Assembly: GCA_017395085.1 (NCBI GenBank)
Contig: JAFPWF010000025.1
Location: 1-53,511 of the forward strand
Length of the DNA: 53,511 bases
Reading direction: 5' to 3'
From: Oscillospiraceae bacterium
Lineage (GTDB): Bacteria; Bacillota; Clostridia; Oscillospirales; Oscillospiraceae
In this document: piece by piece, positions 1 through 8,666 of the stretch
How the letters are laid out: every line of letters starts with the position of its first letter
Numbering within the stretch: position 1 is the first letter of the stretch
The notes under the pieces: generated by a model
What the model was told of the DNA's origin: nothing
The model's input: only the letters and a program-made list of their open reading frames with translations
Databases searched by the model: none
Made by a program: the position numbers and the translations under genes

Positions 1-1926
1 GCGCAGCGCATTGTGAAGGGCGATGTGCCCGACGGCCTGAAGGATAAGAGCATCGTCTCGCTGGATATGGGCGCGCTCATCGCGGGCGCCAAGGACCGCG
101 GTGAGTTTGAAGAACGGCTGAAGGCCGTGCTGGAGGAAATCCGAAAATCCGAAGGCGGCATCATCCTCTTCATCGATGAGCTGCATACCATTGTCGGCGC
201 CGGAAAAACCGAAGGCAGCATGGACGCCGGAAACCTTCTGAAGCCGATGCTGGCCCGCGGCGAACTCCACTGTATCGGCGCCACCACGCTGGATGAATAC
301 CGCAAGTACATTGAGAAAGACGCCGCGCTGGAACGTCGCTTTCAGCCGGTGCAGGTGGATGAACCGAGCGTGGAAGATACGATTTCGATTCTCCGCGGTT
401 TGAAGGAACGCTATGAGGTCTATCACGGCGTCCGCATCCACGACAATGCACTGGTTGCCGCCGCGACGCTTTCCAACCGTTATATCAGCGACCGGTTCCT
501 CCCCGACAAGGCCATCGACCTGGTGGATGAAGCCTGCGCGCTGATCCGCACCGAGATCGATTCGATGCCGGCAGAACTCGACGACATTCGTCGCAAGATC
601 ATGCAGATGGAAATTGAGGAAATGGCCCTGAAGAAAGAGGACGATAACCTCAGCCGCGAGCGCCTCAGCAAGCTGCAGGAGGAACTCGCCAACCTGAAGG
701 ACAGCTTCAATGAGATGAAGTCCCGCTGGGAAGCTGAAAAGAACAGTGTGGACGACGTGAAGCGCCTGAAGGGCGAGATTGAGCATATGCATGCGGAGAT
801 CGAGAACGCCCAGCTGAACTATGAATACGAAAAGGCCGCCCGCCTGAAATATTCCGACCTGCCCGCACTGGAAAAGCAGCTGCAGGAGGCGGAGAACGCC
901 GCCGAGCAGAAGAGTGCGAACTCCCTGGTACATGACACCGTTACGGAAGAGGAGATCTCCGGCATCGTGGCAAAGTGGACCGGGATCCCGGTCTCCCGCC
1001 TGATGGAGGGCGAACGGGAAAAGATCCTGCATCTGGACGAATACCTGCACAAGCGTCTGGTCGGTCAGGACGAGGCCGTCCAGAAGGTCACCGAAGCGAT
1101 TCTGCGCTCCCGCGCAGGCATCTCCGACCCCAACAGGCCGATCGGTTCCTTCCTGTTCCTGGGGCCTACGGGCGTCGGCAAAACCGAGCTCGCCAAGTCC
1201 TTGGCCGAGTGTCTGTTTGACGATGAACGGAACATTGTCCGTATCGACATGACCGAGTACATGGAGAAGTTCTCCGTCTCGCGGCTGATCGGCGCACCTC
1301 CGGGATATGTGGGTTACGATGAGGGCGGCCAGCTGACCGAAGCGGTCCGGCGGAAACCCTACAGCGTGGTGCTGTTCGATGAAATCGAAAAAGCGCATCC
1401 GGATGTATTCAACATCCTGCTGCAGATTCTGGATGACGGCCGTATTACCGACTCGCAGGGACGGACGGTGGACTTCAAGAACACCATCATTATCCTGACC
1501 TCGAACCTCGGCAGCCCGTACCTGCTGGACGGCATTGAGCCGGACGGCAGCATCCGTCAGGAGGCGCAGGACGCCGTGATGGCCGAGCTGCGCAGGGCTT
1601 TCCGTCCTGAGTTCCTGAACCGGCTGGATGAGATCATCCTCTTTAAGCCCCTGACCAAGGATAATCTGACGAATATCGTTGATCTGCTGGTCGAATCGCT
1701 GCGGAAACGGCTGGCTGACCGCGACCTGGACCTTGTGCTGACCGATGAGGCAAAGCAGCTCATTATCGACCGCGGCTACGACCCGCTGTACGGCGCACGG
1801 CCGCTGCGGCGCGTGCTGCAGAGCAGCGTGGAAACGCTGGTTGCCCGCACCATCCTGCGCGGCGATCTGAGGGCCGGCTCCACCATCACGGTGGACGTCC
1901 GCGACGGCGAACTTGTGGCGGAGTAA
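1..1926 (+). CDS. clpB: ATP-dependent chaperone ClpB, 5' end cut off by the window
   Basis: Class 1 AAA+ disaggregase that threads aggregated proteins through a hexameric pore together with DnaK. The frame is open from base 1, so the first ATG (base 13) is internal. The amino-terminal domain and the first Walker A lie outside the window. Visible parts are the NBD1 Walker B ([14 protein letters not shown], about residues 54-67 of the fragment), the charged coiled-coil middle domain (about 190-320), the [13 protein letters not shown] linker, the second Walker A GPTGVGKT (about 388), Walker [12 protein letters not shown] (about 456) and the C-terminal domain with GARPLRR. The long middle domain argues for ClpB rather than ClpC or ClpA. 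The gene ends 15 bases before a strong hairpin terminator. No regulatory site is visible because the promoter is outside. Confidence 0.96.
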   Translation, partial: AQRIVKGDVPDGLKDKSIVSLDMGALIAGAKDRGEFEERLKAVLEEIRKSEGGIILFIDELHTIVGAGKTEGSMDAGNLLKPMLARGELHCIGATTLDEYRKYIEKDAALERRFQPVQVDEPSVEDTISILRGLKERYEVYHGVRIHDNALVAAATLSNRYISDRFLPDKAIDLVDEACALIRTEIDSMPAELDDIRRKIMQMEIEEMALKKEDDNLSRERLSKLQEELANLKDSFNEMKSRWEAEKNSVDDVKRLKGEIEHMHAEIENAQLNYEYEKAARLKYSDLPALEKQLQEAENAAEQKSANSLVHDTVTEEEISGIVAKWTGIPVSRLMEGEREKILHLDEYLHKRLVGQDEAVQKVTEAILRSRAGISDPNRPIGSFLFLGPTGVGKTELAKSLAECLFDDERNIVRIDMTEYMEKFSVSRLIGAPPGYVGYDEGGQLTEAVRRKPYSVVLFDEIEKAHPDVFNILLQILDDGRITDSQGRTVDFKNTIIILTSNLGSPYLLDGIEPDGSIRQEAQDAVMAELRRAFRPEFLNRLDEIILFKPLTKDNLTNIVDLLVESLRKRLADRDLDLVLTDEAKQLIIDRGYDPLYGARPLRRVLQSSVETLVARTILRGDLRAGSTITVDVRDGELVAE

Positions 1927-1940
1927 TCCAACTCAATATG

Positions 1941-1986
1941 AAAACAGGACTGCCTCCCCGAACCATGGGAGAAGCAGTCCTGTTTT
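1941..1986. terminator. Bidirectional intrinsic terminator between clpB and the phosphate transporter
   Basis: Perfect 13-bp arms (AAAACAGGACTGC and its complement) around a 20-base loop. The stem is followed by T-runs on both strands, so it can serve the two convergent genes. Confidence 0.85.
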
Positions 1987-2005
1987 TTCTATTTCAATAT
2001 GCTGT

Positions 2006-3754
2006 TTACAGCGCGTATTCCTTTCGGAAGGCCACATACTTCTGCCGGAAGTACTCATCCGTCTTGATCAGTTTATCCTCATAGCTGTGTGTGTCAAACT
2101 CGCCGGTTTCCAGCCGCAATTGTGCAAGGGCGATATTGGAGCAGTGGTCCGAAATACGCTCCAGATTGGTGATCAGGTCGCTGAACACAAAATTCTGGGT
2201 GATATTCCCCTGCCTGTGCCGGAGCCTTTCCACCTGCCGTTTTTCGATTTCATCACAGAGGTCGTCGATCGCTTCTTCAAGCGGTTCGACATCGACCGCC
2301 CTGCTCATATCACCATTCAGGAAAGCATCTGTCGTAATGTGCAGGATCTCACTGACGGCACGGATCAGCACCGTCATGTCATGCGCCGCACCCGGTGAAA
2401 GCACCAGCTGCTTCTCATGCAGCTCATTGCTGCTTTCTGCAAGGTTGCGGGCATGGTCCGAGATGCGCTCAAAGTCCGAGAGCGTATGCAGAAGCTTCGC
2501 CACCTCGCTGCTCTGCTGAGGATCCAGTTGCTGTCCGTTCAGCTGCAGCAGATAGGAACCCAGTTTGTCTTCATACACGTCGACCAGGGCTTCCAGCTCC
2601 ACTACCCGCTGATAGTTTTCTTCCTCAAATTCCCGCAGCAGGCCGACGGCCAGGCGGACGGCATCCTGCGTATGTTTGGCCATTTCACTGATGGCAGCTT
2701 TGCAGTGCTCCAATGCCAGAGGCGGGTGCGACAGGAAGCGCTCTTCCAGCTGCAGCTCCTGCTTCTTTTCCTGTTCGTCCTGTTCGGGAACCAGTTTTGT
2801 GACAATGGTCTCAATCACGTCCGTCAGCGGCGCCAGCATCAGCAGGTTTGCCAGACGGAACAGCGTATTCAGCAGGGCGGTAGAAAACGGATTCATCACC
2901 AGGCTGAGGAAAGGAAAACGGAAAATTGCATTGGCAACATAGAAGACGGAAGCGCAGCCCAACACCCCCAGAACCGAAGCCACCAGATATACCAGAGCAG
3001 CCCGTTTTCCCCGGGCAGTCGCACCGACCGCAGAGAGCAGCACCGGGATCGATGCGCCGATGTTAATGCCCATCAGCAAGGGCAGAACCGCTTCAAAAGT
3101 CAGTGCCCCCGTAACGGAAAGAGCCTGAAGAATGCCCACCGCCGCAGACGCCGACTGCAGCACCGCGGTGAACAGGGTTCCGACCAGGATGCCCAGCAGC
3201 GGATTCTTCATGGAGGTCATCATCCCGGTAAACCAGGGCTGCTCCCCCAGGCCGCTGACCGCCCCGCTCATGGTATGCATGCCCAGCATCAGGACCGCGA
3301 AGCCCAGCAGAATATCACCGATGTGCTTCTTCTGCACACTCTTGCAGTACTTGTGCAGGATAATCCCGGCGATCGCCATGGCAGCCGTCAGGGTGCTTGT
3401 GGAAAGAATACTGCTGAGGCTGCCGGTACCCTCAACATAACTGAGGCACAGCACCCAGCCAGTAATGCTGGTACCGAGGATGGCCCCGAGAATGACGTTG
3501 ATCGCCTGCCGGACGGACATCATGCCGGAGTTTACAAAACCTACCGCCATAACTGACGTCGCCGAGGAAGACTGGATGACCGCCGTGACACCCGTTCCGA
3601 GCAGGAGTGCACGCAGCGGCGTTCCGCTCAGCTGAAAGAGAATCGGTTCCAGTTTGCTGCCGGACACTTTGGTCAGTCCGTCTCCCATCTGGGTCATCCC
3701 AAACAGAAACAGCGCCACACCTGCCAGCAGAGTGATACCTTCCAGTATGCTCAT
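2006..3754 (-). CDS. Na+/phosphate cotransporter family protein with C-terminal PhoU-like domain
   Basis: Membrane protein predicted to import phosphate with sodium (NptA/PF02690 family). The first 310 or so residues are very hydrophobic and hold the two inverted Na/Pi repeats, recognisable by QSSSATSVMAVGFVNSG (about residue 60) and LQSASAAVGILQALS (about 200). Residues 340-560 form a helical PhoU-like domain rich in charged residues (DFERISDHARNLAES, NLERISDHCSNIA), as in other bacterial Na/Pi proteins of about 550-600 residues. It is divergent from a PhoB/PhoR-type pair starting 187 bases away, which supports a phosphate role. The ATG at 3754 is preceded by a GAGAGGGA ribosome site. The specific substrate is family knowledge, not shown by the sequence. 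Confidence 0.92.
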   Translation of the reverse strand: MSILEGITLLAGVALFLFGMTQMGDGLTKVSGSKLEPILFQLSGTPLRALLLGTGVTAVIQSSSATSVMAVGFVNSGMMSVRQAINVILGAILGTSITGWVLCLSYVEGTGSLSSILSTSTLTAAMAIAGIILHKYCKSVQKKHIGDILLGFAVLMLGMHTMSGAVSGLGEQPWFTGMMTSMKNPLLGILVGTLFTAVLQSASAAVGILQALSVTGALTFEAVLPLLMGINIGASIPVLLSAVGATARGKRAALVYLVASVLGVLGCASVFYVANAIFRFPFLSLVMNPFSTALLNTLFRLANLLMLAPLTDVIETIVTKLVPEQDEQEKKQELQLEERFLSHPPLALEHCKAAISEMAKHTQDAVRLAVGLLREFEEENYQRVVELEALVDVYEDKLGSYLLQLNGQQLDPQQSSEVAKLLHTLSDFERISDHARNLAESSNELHEKQLVLSPGAAHDMTVLIRAVSEILHITTDAFLNGDMSRAVDVEPLEEAIDDLCDEIEKRQVERLRHRQGNITQNFVFSDLITNLERISDHCSNIALAQLRLETGEFDTHSYEDKLIKTDEYFRQKYVAFRKEYAL

Positions 3755-3819
3755 TCTATCCCTCTCTGTTTCAATCAGATCGCCTCATTCGAGACCTGCT
3801 GCAGAATACCACAGCATCC

Positions 3820-3859
3820 TTAAATCCATGGTCATGCCTGTATTAAATCCAGGTTAAAC
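3820..3859 (+). promoter_or_regulatory. Candidate PHO box between the Na/Pi transporter and the response regulator
   Basis: TTAAAT (3843-3848) and TTAAAC (3854-3859) are direct repeats 11 bases apart, the layout bound by PhoP/PhoB dimers (TT[A/C]A[C/T]A-like hexamers with 5-base gaps). A third TTAAAT is at 3820. The site could serve either divergent gene. No good -35/-10 pair could be fixed beside it. Confidence 0.45.
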
Positions 3860-3941
3860 TTTTTGGAAAAAGGCCTGTTCTTTCCCGGCGGTCTATGGTA
3901 TCATCAATCCGGAACAGATCGATTTGGAAGCAGGTGAAAGC

Positions 3942-4622
3942 ATGATTTTTCTGGTTGAAGACGACGCCAGTATCCGCAAGCTCGTTGTTTATGCACTGGA
4001 AAGCCAGGGGTATGAAGCGAAGGGTTTTGACCGTCCTTCTGCTTTCTGGGCTGCCATAGAGCAGCAGCTCCCCGATCTGGTTCTGCTGGATCGAATGCTG
4101 CCGGAGGAAGACGGCATTCAGATTCTGACCAGCCTGCGCGGCAACGCGCGCACCGCTTCGCTGCCGGTAATTCTCCTGACGGCACTCAACACCGAGTTTG
4201 ACCGGGTGGAAGGCCTTGACGCCGGCGCGGATGACTATATTTCCAAGCCCTTCGGCATGATGGAACTGGTTGCCCGCGTCCGCGCGGTGCTCCGCCGCAG
4301 CGGCATCGAAGCTCTGCGAACGGAGGATTATCGGTTCGGTTCTCTTTCCGTTTCTCCCGATAAGCATGAGGTCTGTGTGGACGGGCAGCCCGTGGCGCTG
4401 ACATTCAAGGAGTTTCTGCTGCTGCAGCTCCTCATTGAAAACCGGGAACGCGTTCTGACCCGTGAGGTCCTGCTGGACCGGGTCTGGGGTCTGGGGACTG
4501 AACGGGAGAACCGCACTCTGGACGTCCATATCCGGACCCTGCGGGCAAAGCTGGGATCTGCCGCCAAACATATTCAGACCGTGCGCGGTGTGGGCTATCG
4601 TTTTGTGGAGGAGATTGCATGA
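3942..4622 (+). CDS. OmpR/PhoB-family response regulator
   Basis: DNA-binding response regulator. The receiver domain has the acidic pair in VEDDAS near the start, the phospho-accepting Asp in LVLLDRMLPEEDG, a Thr in ILLTALN and the Lys in ISKPFGMMEL. The C-terminal winged-helix domain has FKEFLLLQLLIENRERVLTRE and a typical TLDVHIRTLRAKLG recognition region ending in RGVGYRF. I place the start at ATG 3942, which has an AGGTG ribosome site 5 bases upstream; a TTG at 3924 lacks one. It overlaps the next gene by ATGA, so the two are translationally coupled. Neighbouring Na/Pi transporter and TTAAA repeats suggest a PhoB/PhoP role in phosphate response, but the regulon is inferred. Confidence 0.93.
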   Translation: MIFLVEDDASIRKLVVYALESQGYEAKGFDRPSAFWAAIEQQLPDLVLLDRMLPEEDGIQILTSLRGNARTASLPVILLTALNTEFDRVEGLDAGADDYISKPFGMMELVARVRAVLRRSGIEALRTEDYRFGSLSVSPDKHEVCVDGQPVALTFKEFLLLQLLIENRERVLTREVLLDRVWGLGTERENRTLDVHIRTLRAKLGSAAKHIQTVRGVGYRFVEEIA

Positions 4623-5944
4623 CCCGAACCGTTTTTCGCTCCTGCTTCCTGATGGGCGTGATCGTCCTGCTGCTGTGTGTCCTGCTGTTCTTCGGCCTGC
4701 AGTACAGACAGGTCATGGACGAGACCTATGCCGCCCTGCAGCAGGAAGCCGTTTATGCCGAACACGGACTGATGATCAGCGGGCAGCCTTATCTGGAAAC
4801 GCTGGATAAAGTGAACCGCATTACCTGGATCACCGCGGAGGGAGATGTGATCTATGACAGCGTGTTCTCTCAGCCCATTGCAAACCAGCTCCACTGCAGG
4901 GAAGTTTCCGCTGCACTGGAAACCGGAGAAGGCCAGGGCATTCGCAAGTCTGAAAGCAGCGGTGAGGAAACCATGTACTATGCACTGGTCTGCGAAGACG
5001 GCAGCATTCTCCGCCTGTCCCGCCCTTTGAGTGCCGTGCGTTACGCCTTTGTTGCAGTAAGCCCGGTGCTTTGGGTTCTGGTGCTGGTGCTGCTGATCTC
5101 CGGACTGTTGGCCTTCCAGACGGCAAAGCAGATCGTCAAACCCATTAACGCACTGAAACTCGATCAGCTGGATTCCGCACCTTACCCGGAGCTTACCCCG
5201 CTGATCAGCCATATCCGGGAACAGAAGCAGACAATTCTGGAACAGGCCGGTGAACAGGAACAACTGCGGCGGGAGTTCTCGGCCAATGTTTCCCATGAAC
5301 TGAAAACACCCCTGACTTCCATTTCGGGTTTTGCCGAGCTGATGGCCAAAGGGGATGTACCCGCAGACAGGGTGAAGGAATTCTCTTCGGATATCTACCG
5401 CGAATCCAGGCGGATGATCACCCTGGTGGATGATATTATCCGGCTCTCCCGTCTGGATGAGGGCGGCACTGGCCTGCCGGAAGAACCGGTGGACCTGTAT
5501 GCGCTCTCCTCAGAAATACTGGATGAGCTGCGCAGTGTGGCAGAAAAGGACGGAATCCGGCTGACGCTGGAAGGCGAACCTGTCGAAGTGACGGGCGTCA
5601 GGCAGCTTCTGGGAGAAGCGGTCTACAACCTATGCGACAACGCCATCAAGTATAATACGTCCGGAGGCAGCGTCACCGTGCGCATTGAGCAGCCGGATGC
5701 CGACGGGCGCATCGAGCTGAGTGTCCACGACACGGGCATCGGCATTCCGGCAGAGCACCAGAAGCGTGTGTTTGAACGCTTTTACCGGGTGGATAAAAGC
5801 CATTCCAGAGCCATCGGGGGCACCGGTCTCGGCCTTTCGATCGTGAAGCATGTCGCTCTGTTTCACAATGCGGAACTCAGCATGGACAGCACGCCCGGCA
5901 AGGGGACCACGATTACCATGCGTTTTCCGCCTGAGCGGAGCTGA
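4619..5944 (+). CDS. Sensor histidine kinase, PhoR-like
   Basis: Membrane-bound kinase partner of the preceding regulator. It has a first transmembrane helix at about residues 8-29, an extracytoplasmic sensor segment of about 110 residues, a second helix at about 140-163 and a short HAMP-like linker. The HisKA phospho-acceptor box is NVSHELKTPLTSISGFAEL, followed by an HATPase domain with NLCDNAIKYN, DTGIGIP and GGTGLGLSIVK. The length of 441 residues fits PhoR-type kinases without a PAS domain. It starts inside the regulator stop codon (ATGA overlap) and ends 22 bases before the folate gene, which may be co-transcribed. The signal sensed cannot be read from the sequence. Confidence 0.92.
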   Translation: MTRTVFRSCFLMGVIVLLLCVLLFFGLQYRQVMDETYAALQQEAVYAEHGLMISGQPYLETLDKVNRITWITAEGDVIYDSVFSQPIANQLHCREVSAALETGEGQGIRKSESSGEETMYYALVCEDGSILRLSRPLSAVRYAFVAVSPVLWVLVLVLLISGLLAFQTAKQIVKPINALKLDQLDSAPYPELTPLISHIREQKQTILEQAGEQEQLRREFSANVSHELKTPLTSISGFAELMAKGDVPADRVKEFSSDIYRESRRMITLVDDIIRLSRLDEGGTGLPEEPVDLYALSSEILDELRSVAEKDGIRLTLEGEPVEVTGVRQLLGEAVYNLCDNAIKYNTSGGSVTVRIEQPDADGRIELSVHDTGIGIPAEHQKRVFERFYRVDKSHSRAIGGTGLGLSIVKHVALFHNAELSMDSTPGKGTTITMRFPPERS

Positions 5945-5966
5945 GGAGAGGAGCACTGGCTGATCT

Positions 5967-7775
5967 ATGACCGGCAGAGAAGCAATTGAGTACATAGAAA
6001 AATATACGTGGAGCAGGACTAGGCTGGGCCTGGCGCGCACCAGAGAACTGCTGCATGCTATCGGCGATCCGCAAAAGCAGCTGAAGTTTGTCCACGTCGC
6101 GGGCAGCAACGGCAAAGGTTCCACCTGTGCCATGCTGGACAGTATCTTGCGCGCCGCCGGATACCGGACAGGCCTTTACACTTCCCCGTACATCCAGGAC
6201 TTCTGTGAGCGCATGCAGGTAAACGGGCAGAACATTTCCGGAGAAGATCTTGCCCGCATCACGGAACAGGTCCGTGTGTCTGCCGACGCAATGGAAGACC
6301 ACCCCAGCCAGTTCGAGCTGGTGACGACCATCGCCATGCAGCACTTTCTGGAACAGCGCTGCGACCTTGTGGTATTGGAAGTCGGCATGGGAGGCGAACT
6401 GGACTCCACCAACGTCATCGACTGCCCCGAAGCCGCAGTCATCACAAACATCGGTCTGGAACACACAGAGTATCTCGGAGATACGCTGGAAAAGATTGCT
6501 TCCGCCAAAGGCGGGATCATCAAGCCCGGCTGCACCGCTGTCTGTTACGACTCCGTTCCCGAAGTCATGGATACCCTGCGGCAGATCTGCAAAGAGCGGG
6601 ACGCAGAGTTCCGCATTGCGCGTGCCGAAGACCTGAACGGGCTTTCACACAGTCTGGACGGACAGTGCTTTGCCTGGAAGGAGGAAGAGTACACCCTTTC
6701 TCTGCTCGGTCCGCACCAGCTGCGCAACGCCGGCACGGTTTTGGAAACCATTGCCGCACTGCGGGAAAAAGGCTGGGAGATTCCGGATGCAGCGGTGCAT
6801 ACCGGTCTGAAGGCGGTCCGCTGGCCGGCACGTTTTGAGGTGCTGTGGAGGGAACCGCTGTTCATTGTTGACGGCGGACACAACCCGCAGTGTGCTGAGG
6901 CGCTCTGCCGCAACCTGAAAGAATACCTGCCTGGGCAACAGTTCACATTCCTCGCCGGGATTCTCGCAGACAAGGATTACCGGCAGATGCTGGATCTGAT
7001 TGCGCCGTTTTCAAATCGTTTTCTCTGCGTCACGCCGGACAGCCCGCGCGCGCTGCCGGCGGAAAACCTCGCAGCGGAAGTGCTGCAAAGGGGAACCCCT
7101 GCCTGCGCCTGTGAAAGCATTGAGGCCGGAGTTCGGGAAGCGCTGAAGTGCGGTGAAGACACGGTCGCCTTTGGGTCTCTTTACATGGCCGGGCATGTAC
7201 GGACCGTGTTTCCGAAGTTTTTGAAGAAGCTGCAGCGTGAAACAGCACTTTCCCGCCGGGATGAGCTGAAGCCGGAACAGCGGGCCAAAAACTCTGAGAT
7301 GATCTGCAGAAGGATCCTTGCGTCGGGCGCCTACCAAGACGCAGATACCATCTTCCTTTTCCGGGCTTTCCGAAGCGAGCCGGACCTCGGCGCAGTGGCC
7401 TCACAGGCAGAGTGGGACGGGAAAACCGTTTTATATCCTGTTTGCACCGGCCAGACGCACATGCTGGCCGTGAAGCCCGGCGCGCACTGGGAAACAGACA
7501 GCTTTGGTATCTCCATTCCGGTATTGACGGAGGCAGAGGTCTTCAAGCCGGAAGCGATCGACCTGATTCTCTGCCCCTGCTCCGCATTTGACGATGAAGG
7601 GCGCCGCCTCGGTATGGGCCGCGGATATTATGACCGTTTTCTTCCGCAGTGCACCCGCGCATACAAAATCCTGGTTGCATTTGAAGCACAGCAGCTGGAA
7701 CAGGTGTTTACGGATGAACACGACATTCCGATGGACGCCGTCATCACGGAATCGCGGACACAGTTCCTGCGTTGA
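5967..7775 (+). CDS. Fused folylpolyglutamate/dihydrofolate synthase and 5-formyltetrahydrofolate cyclo-ligase
   Basis: Residues 1-415 are a FolC-type Mur-ligase enzyme that adds glutamate to folates. It has the P-loop GSNGKGST (46-53), the loop LYTSPYIQDFCERMQVNG, the VGMGGELDSTN motif and a ligase C-domain with IVDGGHNPQCAEAL. From about residue 418 the frame continues into a complete 5-formyltetrahydrofolate cyclo-ligase (MTHFS): the basic LSRRDELKPEQR start, LILCPCSAFDDEG and the hallmark GMGRGYYDRF (about 548-557). The second enzyme converts 5-formyl-THF to methenyl-THF with ATP. Both halves look intact and there is no stop or frameshift at the junction. The ATG at 5967 has only a distant GGAG. 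A bidirectional terminator follows. Confidence 0.92.
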   Translation: MTGREAIEYIEKYTWSRTRLGLARTRELLHAIGDPQKQLKFVHVAGSNGKGSTCAMLDSILRAAGYRTGLYTSPYIQDFCERMQVNGQNISGEDLARITEQVRVSADAMEDHPSQFELVTTIAMQHFLEQRCDLVVLEVGMGGELDSTNVIDCPEAAVITNIGLEHTEYLGDTLEKIASAKGGIIKPGCTAVCYDSVPEVMDTLRQICKERDAEFRIARAEDLNGLSHSLDGQCFAWKEEEYTLSLLGPHQLRNAGTVLETIAALREKGWEIPDAAVHTGLKAVRWPARFEVLWREPLFIVDGGHNPQCAEALCRNLKEYLPGQQFTFLAGILADKDYRQMLDLIAPFSNRFLCVTPDSPRALPAENLAAEVLQRGTPACACESIEAGVREALKCGEDTVAFGSLYMAGHVRTVFPKFLKKLQRETALSRRDELKPEQRAKNSEMICRRILASGAYQDADTIFLFRAFRSEPDLGAVASQAEWDGKTVLYPVCTGQTHMLAVKPGAHWETDSFGISIPVLTEAEVFKPEAIDLILCPCSAFDDEGRRLGMGRGYYDRFLPQCTRAYKILVAFEAQQLEQVFTDEHDIPMDAVITESRTQFLR

Positions 7776-7835
7776 AAACCGAACCCCTGCCCTCCGCACC
7801 GGATTCCGGATGGAGGACAGAGGTTCGGTTTATTT
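7775..7835. terminator. Bidirectional terminator between the folate fusion gene and ccsA
   Basis: Arms AAACCGAACC and GGTTCGGTTT flank further pairing (CCTCC with GGAGG) around a central loop. T-rich tails are present on both strands, between convergent genes. Confidence 0.8.
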
Positions 7836-7868
7836 TGCTGTCAGGTCGGTACAGCAGATCAATCCGGA

Positions 7869-8666
7869 TCAGCCGTAGCTGTGCAAACCTGACATCAGGG
7901 TATTGACTCCTGCAAAAGTGAACAGCACCACAGGCACTGCGATGACGACATACCATGCCATTGCGGTGCCCTGTTTTTTGCCGCGCAGGCGCAGATGCAG
8001 GTAGACGATGTAGATGATCCAGGTGATCAGCGCCCAGACCTCCTTCGGATCCCAGGTCCAGAAGGCTGACCAGGCCTCCTCCGCCCAGATGGCGCCGGTC
8101 AGGATGGTAACCGTAAGCATCAGGACACCGAGCGCCACGAGGCGGTAGCTCAGCCAGTCCATCTGCCTGAGCTTCAGGGAGTTCTCTTCCCGCCCCTTTT
8201 TGTTGAGGAGAATGTAGCGAAGGCCGATGCAGCCGGCAATCACAAAGGCCGAATAGGAGATGACCGCGGAGCCGATATGAAAGACAAACCACCTGCTTCG
8301 CAGGGCGGGCATCAGGTCCGTGATTTCCCTGGGCTGCAGCGCCGCATAGGAGAGAATCATAAAGGTCATGGGCATGGCAATGGCGTTGAGCCAGTCCGCC
8401 TTCACACGGAAATGAAGCAGCACAAGGAGCACCGCAACGCCCCAGGCAAAAGCGGTTGAAAATTCAAACTGGTTTGAAAGCGGGATTCTTTTCGCCATGA
8501 TCCCGCGAACCACGATATAGACCGTGTGGGCGATCACCGCCGCCAGAAACATCAGCCACGCTGATTTGCCAACGCCTTCCTTCTTAAAGGCAATGGCTGA
8601 AAACTGCAGAGCCGTTGCCACAAAGTAGGCGACCAGCGTTGCAAAAAACAGTGCGTTCATCATCAT
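7869..8666 (-). CDS. ccsA: Cytochrome c biogenesis protein CcsA/ResC
   Basis: Polytopic haem-handling subunit of system II cytochrome c maturation. It carries the tryptophan-rich WWD-type segment seen in the family (around WTWDPKEVWALITWIIYIVYLHLR), flanked by conserved His in membrane helices (FHIGSAVISYSAF). The 265-residue length is normal for stand-alone CcsA. The start ATG overlaps the resB stop by ATGA, so the two halves of the synthetase are coupled. It ends the nrfA-resB-ccsA unit and is followed by a terminator. Its evident client here is the pentahaem nitrite reductase encoded upstream. Confidence 0.93.
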   Translation of the reverse strand: MMMNALFFATLVAYFVATALQFSAIAFKKEGVGKSAWLMFLAAVIAHTVYIVVRGIMAKRIPLSNQFEFSTAFAWGVAVLLVLLHFRVKADWLNAIAMPMTFMILSYAALQPREITDLMPALRSRWFVFHIGSAVISYSAFVIAGCIGLRYILLNKKGREENSLKLRQMDWLSYRLVALGVLMLTVTILTGAIWAEEAWSAFWTWDPKEVWALITWIIYIVYLHLRLRGKKQGTAMAWYVVIAVPVVLFTFAGVNTLMSGLHSYG

